Source: Coptis chinensis
Lineage: Eukaryota > Streptophyta > Magnoliopsida > Ranunculales > Ranunculaceae
Direction: 5' to 3'
DNA length: 64,000 nucleotides
Assembly: GCA_015680905.1 (NCBI GenBank)
Contig: CM027377.1
Span: 16,392,501 to 16,456,500, forward strand
Each line of letters begins with the position of its first letter. Within the stretch, counting starts at the first letter, position 1. The notes beneath the pieces are model-generated. The model saw nothing but the letters and a program-made list of their open reading frames with translations, was not told where the DNA came from and did not search any database. Positions 11,170-23,763 of this stretch are shown one piece after another. Both the position numbers and the translations under genes were made by a program.

Positions 11170-12095
11170 ATCTTTAGCTATTTGACGGTTTGGACTGGTG
11201 TATAAAGAAAAATGCAATCGGCCTAATCGTTGAACATCTCCAAGTGTATATAAAATTTTATTATGAAGGGTTGTCCTCGTATTTTCTGTTAATGCCTCAG
11301 TAGTAATTACTCATTCTGACTTTGAGACCCTGGTACAAAGAAAAACAATTTAGGCAGATGTATATACATACATCAAAACTCAAAGAAACAATTCTCATGG
11401 CTTTTGCAGCATCAAGAAGAAAAATCTCAAATGCGAAAAACAGCTTGAAGAAAAATGGCAACTTGTGTGGTAGGTCCGTTATGGATCCCTTAGCATCATA
11501 CTAGACTAAAATTCAGATTCCTCCCTCTATCCCGTGCCTTTCACCAAAAGTTGGCATCTTGAAATTGTTTGTACTTTGTAGTAAAATACTTTCAAGCTAC
11601 TATACTTTGAAAGTAGAATCTCTAATTCAAAAGCGTTTACGTCTCTAAGCCAATAAGTTGGACATGGATAGTTACTTACGACTTGATTTTTTGTGGATGT
11701 CATCTTTCTACTATGGATAACAACTCTACAAAAATGAGCTCATTTGGAAATGTCTAAAGATGGTAAAAAAAAGTTGTAAAAAATAACATTTTCAAATCAA
11801 CTTTTGAAAAGGGTAGAAATTTCAAAATGACCTCAAATTTTGTGGATTATCCGCAAAGTATTAGCTTTTAGTTCAACATAAAACAGAGAGTAACTCTCAA
11901 AGACAAAAAGGAAGAAAAAATCACTCTCAAATCCGTTTTTTTTTTTTTTTTTAATCACTAACAAGGGCTGGGCAGATTATAGGACAAATATATCCAGATG
12001 TGAAATTAAAAACAGCTTGGGTGGTAAAAAGTCAAGTTTTCCCTCGATGTTAAATAAAAAAAAACAGCTCGACCCAACCAAAACGACACGGCATC
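11170..12095. other. 3' flank of NIP; AT-rich non-coding DNA
   Basis: Includes the likely 3' UTR of the aquaporin, a poly(T) run at about 11938-11953 and no recognisable gene. Confidence 0.6.
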
Positions 12096-12400
12096 TGCAG
12101 AATGAACAATCATTGTTTATACTTCAACATGAGGTATGAACAAGATGTATCATTAGTGAACAATAATTGTTCATATCTATTTGGGGTATGAATGAATGGA
12201 TGATCATTATTCATACTTCAACATAATGTATGATCGGTAAGAAAATACATATTGGGGTATGAACAATCACTATTCATACCTCAACACAATGTATAATCAG
12301 TAAGAAACACTTATTAGAGTATGAATAATCATTGTTCTTATTTATTTAGGATATGAAAAATCATTATTTATCCATGAGGAGATCATTGTTCATACCAAAA
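12096..12400. repeat. Degenerate tandem array of short palindromes
   Basis: About four units of 65-85 bp repeat a pattern of GTATGAACAATCA..TTCATAC plus CAACATAATGTATGATC. The clearest palindrome is GAACAATAATTGTTC near 12158. The array lies about 0.5 kb upstream of the RINGv gene. 12401-12913 has a (TTA)n run near 12740 and presumably the RINGv promoter, but no clear TATA box. Confidence 0.6.
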
Positions 12401-12913
12401 CAACATAAAGACTAAAATAAAAAGATATTAATTTAAAATATGTGCTATTTGTATTTAAGGATTATTTTCCATTTTGGACCGGAATTGGTTCTCTCTACCG
12501 ATTTATTTGTTGGTTGGGTGTCGTATAAAAAGTGTTGGAATGTTGGATATGGATCCTCCTCCGTATATCGGTGGAATAGGAACTTATTAATGAGCGAAAA
12601 CTCGGCAAAATCCCAAGAAAAATAAAACATAACGTTTGACGAACATTACGGAAAGCTAGACACAGCTCGGAACGAGATTTTCGTGTACCGAGATACACGG
12701 CCAATCGCGCGAAAAGGGTACTACTTTTGCATCTCTTATTTATTATTATTATTATTATTTTTCTTGTAAATTGTTTCTGTGTGGGCCCTCAGAATGGATT
12801 TCTAGAGGGTTCATTCTTAACATCTTTTTTTTCATTTTTTTCAATTTTATTGTACGTACAGTTTTATAATTAGGTGGTGAGAAGAGACAGTTGCATTTTT
12901 GATTAAAAAAAAA

Positions 12914-15900
12914 ATGAGTGATCATGTGGTGATTAATGTGGAGAGAATGGTAGTGGAGGAAGAATCGCCGTTGATACAGACGGTAGAATGTAGAATTTGT
13001 CAAGAGGAAGACCATGTTAAAAATTTGGAAGCCCCTTGTTCTTGTAGTGGCAGTTTGAAGGTATCTTTATCTTTTTCAGTGCCTGGTTGACAGCTTAATA
13101 ATGTGGATTCTAATATTGTTTTATTCAGTATGCTCACAGGAGCTGTGTACAGCGATGGTGTGACGAAAAGAAGGACATCACTTGTGAAATCTGCCACCAG
13201 GTATGTCCATATACCTTCAAATCTCATTCACTTTTCATGAATCGTGGCCCAAATGGAATATTGGAATAAGTTAAACTGATATTGAAATGTATATGAAACG
13301 TTATCAGGAGTGCTGCTCTAGTTTTAACATCTTATTATTGAACCTAGAAGTTCGAGGAAAAAATACTTCATGTGTAACCCACATAAGCAAACTGATTGCT
13401 GTTTTTTTGCTGCAATGTACTCTCTGTCTCCCTATACATGCAACCGAATCAAGATGCTTCTATGGTATTGAAAGTTAAGACATTCCTTCACAATACGATT
13501 ACAATTATGGTGGAGTCCCCTCGTTCTTGGTATCCCCAAAATAATGGGGTTGTTTCCATTCCCCATTTTCCAGGTTCAAGAATTTGGGGTTCCAAAGTCC
13601 TTACGAGAATTGCTTTCTTTGTTTGGTCTGCAGCTTCAGAGCATATTCTTACTGTTGACAATCTCAGGAATAGAAATTTTAGGGTTCAAACTCTAGATTT
13701 TTGTCCCTTATGCTCGATGGTTGAGGAATCGGTTAATCATGTGCTTTTGCATTGTCCTTTTTCTTGGACAATTTGGTCTTGGTTTCATTGGGAGTCTAGT
13801 ATGGTTTGGGTCAGTCCTAGTCGAGTGGTGGATCTCCTTACTTAGTGGTACACATGGCCTTTTTCATCGAGAGGGCAAAGAATATGGAACATGCTACCTT
13901 TTGCAATTATGTGGGGTATTTGGTTGGAACGGAATAGATGTATTTTTTAGGGCAAAGCTATGGTAATCCAGAAAGTCGTACTAGATATCAAAGGGCTCCT
14001 TTGTTATTGGAGTAAAAATTTTGTGGACCTAAGAAACATTCATTTTGAACAATTTGTAGCTAGATGGGAAGATATTATTTATAGAGAGTCTTGAGGAGGG
14101 TGGTTGGTTTATTTTTGAGTTGTTTTTATATTTCTGTTGTAATGGTAGGTATCTCGACCTACGTTTTCTTTGATTAATACAACTTAACTTTTACCGAGCA
14201 AAAAAAAAAACAATTATGGTGGAGTCCTATGTTGGTTTAATGTGATATATGCTGCTGCCAATTACCCAGTAATTCACTATGAAATGAAATAGCTACACAT
14301 AATTAGGAAATCTGGCTGGACCTCAATAGCCTGTCGCAGCACTATTCCGCAATTTTCCTAATTCAAGATGGAGGAAAGATTACCATTCAATCTTTTTGAG
14401 GACCTTAGCATGATGATGGTCATTCCCAAAACTTTGGGGTCGCAACTCATGACTACCTGATTCCCAAAGATTACCAGATGCAGCTGTCTGTAATTAAAGG
14501 TCATTAGCTCTTTGCACAACTGGGTTGGTCGCTACTGTTCTGTTTCTGACAAAAAGATTTTTAGGAATATGATTCATTTTGCTCAGGGCTATTATTCTTC
14601 AGGCCTTCTTCTTTTCTTTTCTTTTCTTTTCTGTGTGTGTGTGTGTGTGTTTTCTTTATTTTTTTCCCTACAACCCTATCTACATCCATATGCTCCCCTC
14701 TCATTGCTTTTTATGTTCATTGAGTTTCGAACTTGATATGTATATCAATCAACCAAACTTGTCCATATTTGTTTTCTGCTGCAATATGATGGAGTTTGGA
14801 CCAGTTGCTGACTCAGATTTTTTCTTAAGTTTAGACTTACCAGCCTGGATATACTGCGCCTGTTCCATCTCAACCCCGCCCTGATGATACCACCATTGAT
14901 ATTAGGCAAGTTTTATCTCTGATTTTTTATTTTATTTCATTTTATTTTTTGGAGATTGAAAGACACTTATTTAGTCTTTAACATGTTGAATGAAGATCCA
15001 AGCAACACCGTTCACATTCCCCTTTTTTTGTTTATTTCAGTGGAGGGTGGCTGATATCTGGAACTCCTGTTGGTTTGCATGATCCTCGGTTTGTGACAAT
15101 GGCAGCAGCAGAACGTCGTTTACTGGAGGCCCAATATGATGAGTACGCTGGTACTAATGCCAGTGGATCTGCTTTTTGCCGCTTTGCCGCTCTTACTGTA
15201 AGCCCTGTGATTAATTGCACAACCATTAAAAAGGACTTTTTTTTTTTTTTTTTTGTGTGGGGGGTAAAAATGATGTGCTCGAATAAGCGATTAGAAGATA
15301 TTTTAAGTAGTCTAGTTTTGAAAATAAAAAAGAAAATATCCTCACTTGTTTGACTTGCTTGGAGATGCATGTAGTGCATGTAGGTTTGTAATTCTCCTAT
15401 TTAGGTTCTATTCTGTCATTTTGATAATTCTTCCAGGAAAGAAATATAGTCATCAGAAAAAGAAATAATCATATAAGTGTTTATAAGAAAAATGAAAAAT
15501 GAAACAACAGAAATGAAAATATTGATGTTGACTTTGCTATTCTCATCTTTTCTCCAAGAGTTTGTTAAGCGATCTTAAGTAAGTTTTGGAGGCTGCTTCA
15601 TCTGTAACCTTAGTTTCCTATGTTGTTAAAACTACTGTCAACTTTTTATGGTCTTCCCTTCAAGCTTATTTGGCATAGTTATATCTTCCATAATATTGCT
15701 CTCATGTGGTTGTCATTTTACATGTATTTGTAAATCTCTCGAGTGTAATTTATGTATATTTTATTTGTTTTAATGAAGTTACTGGCACTCTTCCTCTTGA
15801 GACATGCACTTGAGACGACCAGTTCTAACAATGAGGATGATGAAGATGTTTCCACATTTTTCTCTGTACGTGAGCTTTGGATAATTTTTCATATATTTAG

Positions 15901-16677
15901 GGTTTCAGATCCTGCTGCAGTATTTGACCAATTCTTTGACACTTAACAGATATTTATGCTGCGTGCTTTTGGATTTCTTTTGCCTTTCTACATAATGGCC
16001 TGTGCTATCAGTGTCTTGCAGCGCAGAAGGGAAATAGAGGTAGTCAATATTAATTGGAAATTTAGAACTTCTACTCTCTGTTTTCTATTTCAGTTTTAAG
16101 TAAGGTTGGTTTGTGGTCATATACCTTTATATGTATGCACACCAAGCATTCATAAATTAACCAGAGGTGAAATTTGCTCGTGTCTGTGATGGTGTATGGT
16201 CATCTTCACTGTCTATCCATTGCATACAGACGTTTGAGAATCATGTGTTAGCAGTAACTCATTCGGAGTTCCGAAAGTACTATCCCTATAAAGTCATTGT
16301 ACAAGTTGAAAAGTAAAAAAAATCAGCGTTAACTTGAAGAGTGGATTATGTCAAAGTCAGACCATTTCATAAATGTTAACTTGAAGAGTGGATTATGTCA
16401 AAGTCAGACCATTTCATAAATGTTTAGGTACGTCATTATGGTCAAACTGCATATAGAAACTTGTCTTAGGCAGTCAGACCATTGCTTTTTGCCATTAAGT
16501 TTTAGGGATTTAGTGTTTGACTTGTGTGTGGGATTGTCTACTATTTTGGCACATTAGGAGGAAGCAAGACGTGCAGCGTCTGAAGTTGCATTTGTGCTGC
16601 AATCTGGGCAAGAGCAAGGTCTGCATTTCACAATCGTGCCTGGACCTGTGGTGACTCATCCAGAACCACACCAGTAA
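12914..16677 (+). CDS. RINGv (C4HC3) membrane E3 ubiquitin ligase with DUF3675, MARCH-like
   Basis: Seven exons: 12914-13060, 13129-13200, 14844-14905, 15041-15197, 15779-15865, 15950-16039, 16558-16677; together 244 codons, no break. Exons 1 and 2 encode the RINGv zinc finger: CRIC, PCSCSG, then AHRSCVQRWCDEK and CEIC. Exons 3-4 give the DUF3675 segment (DISGGWLISGTPVG, ERRLLEAQYDEYA). Exons 5 and 6 hold two hydrophobic stretches, probable membrane helices, and the C-terminus is HFTIVPGPVV. RINGv proteins transfer ubiquitin to membrane substrates; the target is unknown. The start is the first ATG, directly after an A-run. All introns are GT-AG except intron 3 (14906-15040), which starts AG/GCAAGT. 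Intron 2 carries a LINE insertion and intron 6 a tandem duplication. Confidence 0.9.
13501..14227 (+). mobile_element. 5'-truncated LINE (zf-RVT end) in RINGv intron 2, with 18-bp target duplication
   Basis: ACAATTATGGTGGAGTCC occurs at 13501-13518 and again at 14210-14227. Between them lies 691 bp ending in GATTAATACAACTTAACTTTTACCGAGC and an A-run. The insert encodes the reverse-transcriptase zinc-binding region of plant LINEs (RIWGSKVLTRIAFFVWSAA, FCPLCSMVEESVNHVLLHCPF). Truncation at the 5' side, poly(A) and a long duplication are what target-primed reverse transcription leaves. It points the same way as the host gene. Confidence 0.92.
16328..16421. repeat. Tandem duplication, 2 x 47 bp, in RINGv intron 6
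   Basis: A unit beginning GTTAACTTGAAGAGTGG and ending TTTCATAAAT is repeated with no visible difference at 16328-16374 and 16375-16421. The identity suggests a recent event. Confidence 0.9.
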
Positions 16678-19491
16678 TGATGGGATACTATAGTGATAAT
16701 GTTCCCTCGAAGAGGGTAGATTATATTCTTGGAAGATGTGTCACTCAATATAATTTTTCAGTACTCGAAGAAACTGGAAGGGTTGCATATATATACCTGC
16801 AACCCGCCATTGTGCGGTTGTGTAATATATCTTCTATTTTTTGTTACAAGTGTGTGCTTCTTTGCGTTTTTGTTCCTGCAATCAATAGTTCAGGTCTCAT
16901 TGGGGCATGGTTCCTGGAAAATGTTGTAATTGAATATGACTCTTCTTTTTGGTACTTCATTAGTATGATTCAGTATCACTTTGTTTAAAGTCGTGTTAAC
17001 AGCATAATTCAAATTGTTAAAGCTTTAATGATTAAAACCACAATCACAAATAACATGTTGCAACGTACTAGTGGAACAAGAATGTGTTTGTTGGGATGAA
17101 GTGGCTAAGGACGGTTAGTATTATCAGATTGGCGTTTGAAGCTTATAGAAATTTTCTCGATTATGAAGGGAACAGGTGGAAGCGAATGGTATATCCAGGT
17201 TCCAATCTATCTGTGCTTTGTAGGGATGCAACTCGTACTTGTCTGAGTCCAATCTCACCCTTAACAGGGAAACAGGGTAAATGTTATCGACCAACAAACA
17301 TAATGTATCAATCCGCATATTTCTTTCGTTTTCGATCTCTACTTTGGGGAGGGGGTCATTGGACCCAGACATTTATAGTGAGCTGGGGAAGCTCGATTTG
17401 GAACTGTCACTGTTTAAAGAAATTCTAAAGACTTAAGCTTTAAACACAAACATGATTAAATATCTAATGAAGCTTCACTTTGGGTTTGTTCTTTTCGTAA
17501 GCAAAATTCCCAAGAAGTAGTGGGGTTCTAACTCAAATTAATAACGATAAAAACGAGATTGGAGAGAATCCACATCAAGTACATAGCCTTTAAAGTACAT
17601 TCCCGTACTCAATCTAGCAATGGCCCCACCTGGGTTTAAAGGAATTCCATCTCCATTACTTCGGCAAGAAGTGTTCTAATCGAAGATTGAATTCAAAGAT
17701 CCTTAGAATTAGCCAGATTGTTTTCTTGTTTCATAGGTTGTGAAGGGGGCTAATCACTGTGTTGTGCACTTGTGCATGGAAGGCAAAAGAATTCAATCGA
17801 CCTTTGCTGTCTCTGTCAAGCTTTAAAATGTTACCTTCAATGCCATGTTTTTAATTTAGATGCTTAAAAAACACTATGCAGTACTCGGTTATCCTGTGTG
17901 CGTGATACAAAATAAAATCTATATAACCTTGTTGTGTAGGAATATAAGACTACAAAGCAACAATCATACAACTCTTTAACTTTAATTGAAAGCTTAAAGC
18001 AAACTTCCAACTAGTAATGGTTCAAAGTTTGGTTAGATGGCTTGGACTACGACTAGTCTTTCATGCATTAACTTAAACACCACAAATCCCTCACCCCAAG
18101 TTTCTTTGATGGAAGCATTTTGTTTTGTGCTTTTTTTTTTCTAATTCTTTTCTCAACTGGCATTCTTTTTCCAGTATATAAGAAAGAGAAGTTAAAAGAA
18201 AAGATGGTCCACATGGATAAACGAGAAAACCTAAAACAAGAAAGAAAGAAAGAAAAGAGAGGGAGATAGATGAGGTGGGATGACACATCCCCATGCAGAA
18301 CAGGAGAAGCTTGTAGTGAGTCTTCTTTGAACTTTGAATGGTGGGCTTTGGGCTCTAGCAACTGAAATAAAGAGAAAAGAAAAGCATAAAGAACCTATTT
18401 AGCACAAGAAACCAAGAACTGTTGTTTAGTTGCATGGATATAAGAGCTTGGAATTCTAAAGTTAAGGAAGATCTTAGAATGGCATAAAGCAAGTGTTTGG
18501 TTTTTTGGCGGAGAGGGTTCTATTCCCCATCCTTCCCCATATCTCCACTTTATGGCTTGCTTGCAACTGTTGCATTCAAAAATCAAAATCTTGGCTCGTC
18601 TTACTTTTGGATGCCCATTCACTCTGTGATAATATTTAACTTGGAGAAAAGTTGAAATAATATTACCAAAATACAGTAGTTGGGTGAATAACTTACATCT
18701 TCAGGATAAAATATGCATAAGCAATTTGCACTAAATACTTGGAAATTCATGAACAAGAAGGGCATTAAATTGATTATAACGAAGGACAGGTTGGTCATTC
18801 TCTAGTCAAGATCCCCCAACCCATTTTCTATCTCAACCATTTCTTTCTTTTCTTCCCTGACAGCATTTCAGTGAATTCTTTCCTCTGAATACTAATTCTA
18901 GTATGCTGTTTAATAATAGAATTAAACCACAAAATAAGCAACTTTATTTTAAATAATCAAAGGTGAACTACTGGTGTATGGGCACAGAATAACTAACATA
19001 ACTATTGGTGACTTGGTGTACTCATAAGGGAATGTGATTAAACATATTTTGCGGGTCCCACGTAATCATTTGTCAGATACTCAGATGACATAAACATAAG
19101 CAGATGATGTGGCGATTGGCAGAGTAGTTTAAGTAGACAAAAGGCAGCCAAATGATAGAGATGTAAGGAACCAATGAAAAGATACTTAGCTTCTCAAGGG
19201 TGGTGTTGAAGCATCTTTAGTTATACCTGTCAGAGTATTCTAAAACACCCTTAAATTGCTTCAACTGCAGGCTTATGATTGGGATGCATCAGAAAATTCT
19301 TTAGGTGTTCTGGGCCCTCTATGCTTTGTGCTTTTAAACCCCACAAATCTCATAAGAGATAAACCACAGGCTTATATCTACAGGAATGAGCAATAACAAG
19401 TAGAAGGATTAGAGCTTGAGATCTTCTTATTCCCTTATTTTTCTAAATAAAGAGATACTTCAATTCCTCTTGTCTGGTCAGTGCAGAAATC
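16678..19491. other. Intergenic DNA between RINGv and CLE genes
   Basis: The first few hundred bases are probably RINGv 3' UTR. Short open frames near 17084-17428 and 18068-18622 show no domain or codon pattern I recognise. 19300-19491 should contain the CLE promoter and 5' leader; no TATA box stands out. Confidence 0.5.
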
Positions 19492-19770
19492 ATGGTTTTC
19501 TGTTCTTCTAAGGCGCTTATCCTTCTTGTCTGCATTGGGTTCTTAATAGCTCAACCATACAGAGTTTCAGGCCTGAGAAGCATAGACATGGTCCTCAAAG
19601 GGAACCAAGAACAAAGAATTGAGAAGAAGTCACGTATTCTAAGCACTGTTAGCACTGAAGACCTACACAACAAGAATGAATTGGCACCTGCACCATCACT
19701 CTCTGATGCCTATGAGTCAAGCAAAAGAAGAGTTCGGCGAGGATCGGACCCAATCCACAACAGAAGTTGA
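19492..19770 (+). CDS. CLE45: CLE peptide precursor, CLE45-like
   Basis: An intronless 92-codon prepropeptide. Residues 1 to about 27 form a signal peptide (hydrophobic core ALILLVCIGFLIA). A variable middle with basic and acidic residues follows, and the C-terminus carries the CLE motif RRVRRGSDPIHN (residues 79-90) followed by Arg-Ser. From memory this dodecamer is the same as the Arabidopsis CLE45 peptide, which acts in root protophloem through the receptor kinase BAM3. CLE peptides are secreted and cut from the precursor. The gene is isolated, with non-coding DNA on both sides. Length and layout are normal for the family. CLE is certain from the motif; orthology to CLE45 is an inference. 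Confidence 0.9.
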   Translation: MVFCSSKALILLVCIGFLIAQPYRVSGLRSIDMVLKGNQEQRIEKKSRILSTVSTEDLHNKNELAPAPSLSDAYESSKRRVRRGSDPIHNRS

Positions 19771-20790
19771 TATAACATTTATATATTCTCTACAAAGAAT
19801 CTGGCAAGGAAATGGATAAAGAAAGCAAGACACATTGATATTCATTATGCGGAAAGAAACTAAAGAAGGATGGTGAACAGGCTTTGCTTTCTTTACATGT
19901 TCTTCCATGTGGATTGCTTGGTTTCCTCTTATTATTCGATAGTTAAAAAGGTATTGTTGTAGAAATGTGCATAGACAGAGATGTTGAGACGATGAACCTT
20001 ACAAACTGCCTTGCGCATAGACACATCAAGTAGCACGAGGCCTAACCAATGGCCCAGAAAAGGCGGTACTGTATGGAAGATGATGCATGCTTCCCAATAA
20101 CTAAGCATCAATTGTTCTCATTTTTACTTAGGAGATAATGATCTCTGTCTTTAAAGCAATTCCACTTGCACAACACGGTTAAAAATTCTTTATCATCGTT
20201 TCAACTTTATGGATATAGTTTTTCATACGATTCCGCTTATAGAATTTCTTTTGCTCTCTGTTATTTCTTCTTTCTTATCCCCTTTTATTATGGCAACCTG
20301 ATATAATGAGCATGAAAACATCTAAATTGTTCTGTTAGGTAGAGTTTTTTTAATTATTTATTTCTAAGTATGTTGTTTTTATGATCAATAGGGTTTTAGG
20401 CCATTTATAATGAGCAGATATAACTATATAAGTGAAGCAATATCAGCCTTTATAACTGAAACTCATTTTTTTTCTTTTTTCTGAAAACATAACCCCTTAG
20501 TGAAGAACTTCAAAATTGTAAGTGATATTAACAATAAACAGAAGAATCTATTCCAAAATTCTTTTGGGGAAAAAGGAAGAAGAATACCAAGCACCTATGT
20601 CTGGGACTAAAATTCAGAGTCCATATTGTACCTCAACGATGGTTGCAAGCTCAAGCCCAGCTCACCCAGCATAAATTTGGAAGGATCCCAAAACATTGCA
20701 CCTCTGAGAGCATCTGAAACAGATGAGGTTCCACAAGATTCCCTTGCAGATTCCAAAAAAGAAAGATCTCTAAGGTGTAAATTTATGAAG
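19771..20790. other. Intergenic DNA between the CLE gene and the convergent GT47 gene
   Basis: Holds the 3' regions of both genes. No domain, RNA gene or clear repeat was seen. Confidence 0.5.
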
Positions 20791-23763
20791 CTACTTGATA
20801 TTTCCCATCAGTTGAGTTTGGCGGAATCTATTCCTTCTGTGAAGTCTGAGTTGAACAGAAGACGTAGAAGATATCTTGCGGGAAATGGCTTCCCAGATCA
20901 TATCCACAGCATCTCCTGGCTGTGATGGATACTGATACTCAAAATGCTTTGCGACATCCTTTAGTTTTTCCCACATCTTGGTCCATTTGTCCCGCTTGAT
21001 ACGCTTGAGTAAATTCAATAGAAATCCTTTCTTCATAGCATCAGACGCAGGGACAAATATACAGAATTCTGAGTAATCCAAAATGTCTTCATAAGGGAGT
21101 TCAATCTCGTCACTGATGATCACTGGAACACAGTGGCTAGAAATTGCATCAAATAATCGGTTAGAAGAGGGGGTGTCTCCAGCAATGTTTAGGCAGAACT
21201 TGGATGACGACATCCCTTGGGCTGCCTTATTAATACCACTCCCATGAACACTTCCAAATGTAAAGTGCACGTCCTTCTCATCTTTGAGAAGATAATACAG
21301 TTCCTGACGAATGAATCCTCCCTGAATAATAAATTAAATTAAAATATATTTTTAGAAGCAAAGTGAAATTTTTGCTCACGATAATGGTAAAATAGTAAAA
21401 TGGTGTGGAACAAAGAAAATCAAAAGGGTGAAGTAGAGTTCAGAACAAATATTTTATCTAGTAGCATGTTACAATTTTACCCTAAAATTCTCACTGCAAT
21501 ATAAATGTTTATCAGTGCAATCAGAAGGCTTTTAGAACTTGAAGTGAATTTTTTTTCAAAAAAATGGTAAAACATGGTGAGAAAATAAAAAAGGACGAGT
21601 AGAACTCATGAAGATATCTTAGCAAGTAGACTAGAATGTGTAAACTGTTTTTCAGTGCAATGTGAATACGAAATTGTCCACAGAAGAGAAGAGGATCCAT
21701 AAACAGAAAGCACAGCTATAAGAATAGGGAAAAAATAAAACAAGTTATTCAGTTAAACGGTTTGCATATGACACACAGTCATAAAGATCAGTCACTCCCA
21801 AGTCCCAACTCCAGTGCATACTGGAATGTCTCACGGGAATCAATGTCGTCCGATTCACATTATGGAGGTGCCAATAAAGGTTATCTCCAAGTCCCAATGC
21901 CGATGACATGACAGTACTATAGTCTATAACACTTCAGGTGGAACAAAAACTCACTAAAATAAAATTAAAGAGCAGTCTGGAAAGGAAACTCTTATTAAGG
22001 GAAGTAGAGAACAGAATATGATTGTTTTAACAGCACAGAAACTATGGAGGACCCACGTATTTAAATTTTAAATGGACGTACGAACGACTTGGAAACACTT
22101 TTTGTGAGTTGATATGGTGCCGCAGCATGGCCAAAACACATGGAAAAACACATGTTTGATATGGTTTAAATGACCTTGACCATGTCTAAAAGGCCCATTT
22201 TCTAAAAATAGCTAAGCTTATATATAGTGTTGTTGAATTCCTGTAGGTTTATCCAATACCAATCCTGTTTTCCATTCCACTATAGGGCAGAAACACAACA
22301 AAAGGGCTTTCATCCCACTTCACGATGTCTAGCACCAAGTTAACAAGAAATTTATGTAATCATGTCTACTGCTATTGCAAGAAGAGGAGTACATCTTCTG
22401 ACATACAGTCTACTCTCGATAGATCAAATGTAAAAAAAAATCTTTCTAGGCAAATTAAGGATCCCGGAAACACAGCAGCTGTCTCTAACTCACAAATTAC
22501 ACCCAAGTTATTCTAGCTTAATGCAAGCACGCAGCAGGATACTGACACCTTAAAGTACAACATGCATGAGGCAAGGAAAGCAACTTTTTCACTTTTGAAG
22601 CACTGATACTATATTCTATAATAATGAAAAGTTGCAAAATCTAGAGGAGAATTCCAAACTCAGTCATAGGCTCTCTTTGCAATTATAGTTAACAATTATC
22701 TGTGAAACAATGACATATAATTTGGCAGATGAATAAAGAATTACAAAACAAGGACACAAATAACTGAAATTAAGGGAAATGAACAACACCAACTTACATC
22801 CTTCCTATAGATTGCACCCTGGAAGTATACCAGTATCGGACGCCTATTGAAGTCTGCCGAATCGCCATTGACGCTTCGCACAACATGACGGTAAGGAACA
22901 ATTATGTCTTTGTCAATGTTCGCTATCTCAACTGGGTACCTTCCAAAATCTGCAAGCACGAGCATGGCAGAACCCAACTGTTTCCTTACATTTAACATGC
23001 TGTTTGGATGATGGGCCAAGATTATATGATCCTTTCCACCCCACCTCTTCCACTCATCCCTACGCACCAAAAAATCAACTAATCTTTCCTGCAGCAACCT
23101 GTTCAAACTCTTTTTCCCTTTTCCGTGTGTCTTTGAATGTCTGTTGTAGCTCAACGATGAGAAAAATGGCACAAATATTGCATCTGCTTGGGTTGAATTT
23201 AACACTCTAATTGCACTGCAAGGCCTCATAATACTAGGTGTGTTTGACGCGAGAAGATCCAAAGTGAGCCAGTACTCAATACTGTGTTGCAAATTCAACC
23301 CTCCAGGGTACGAGGGGATACGATTGAGTTTACTGACATCTGGCCATATTTGATTTCCATTACCCTTCCAACCCAACAACCCGAAGTGAAATTCAGGTGG
23401 TAAGTCATACATAAAGATCTTAAGGAGAGCCTGATTCGTGTCACATACATTCCTTCTCCCTATTGTTTCCTCTATTACCTCCTTGCTCGCAATGGAAATT
23501 TGACTATTTTGATTGGGAACTTTCCCACTAATTCGACTAGTTGTATCAAGAGACCTATCACTGTTATTGTTGGTATTGGGTCTGATGTATGCTGATGAAT
23601 TATTAACAAGTATTTGCCTAAAAACTGATCCATTAATCAATGCAACACTACTGGACCGAAGCAGGAAGATAGAGGAGAGGATCAAAAGAGACATGGAGAT
23701 TGTGACTAAGCACAGAAGGTACCTCGAAGATTTCATACTCTTTTCTGACATGGATGAATTCAT
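20791..23763 (-). CDS. GT47 exostosin-family glycosyltransferase (ARAD-like), Golgi type II membrane protein
   Basis: Two exons on the minus strand, 22798-23763 and 20791-21321, joined in phase 0 with a GTAAGT donor and TTATTCAG acceptor; together 498 codons. Residues 15-35 are a single membrane anchor, then a Ser/Asn-rich stem, then the exostosin domain: KIFMYDLPPEFH, YPGGLNLQHSIEYWL, the FVPFFSSLSYNR block, HIILAHHPNSML, YFQGAIYRKD, then SSKFCLNIAGDTPSSNRLFD and HCVPVIISDEIELPYEDI (sugar-nucleotide site). Relatives are annotated as probable arabinosyltransferases of wall pectin synthesis, but the acceptor sugar cannot be read from sequence. The start is the first ATG of the open frame. No damage is visible. 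The 1.48-kb intron shows nothing coding. Confidence 0.9.

Noticed and set aside
14579..14884. Plus-strand open frame of 101 codons
   Set aside because: Low-complexity TTTTC and GT repeats of RINGv intron 2 running into exon 3; not a separate gene.
17084..17428. Open frame of 114 codons after the RINGv gene
   Set aside because: No recognisable domain or family motif on either strand; expected by chance in intergenic DNA.
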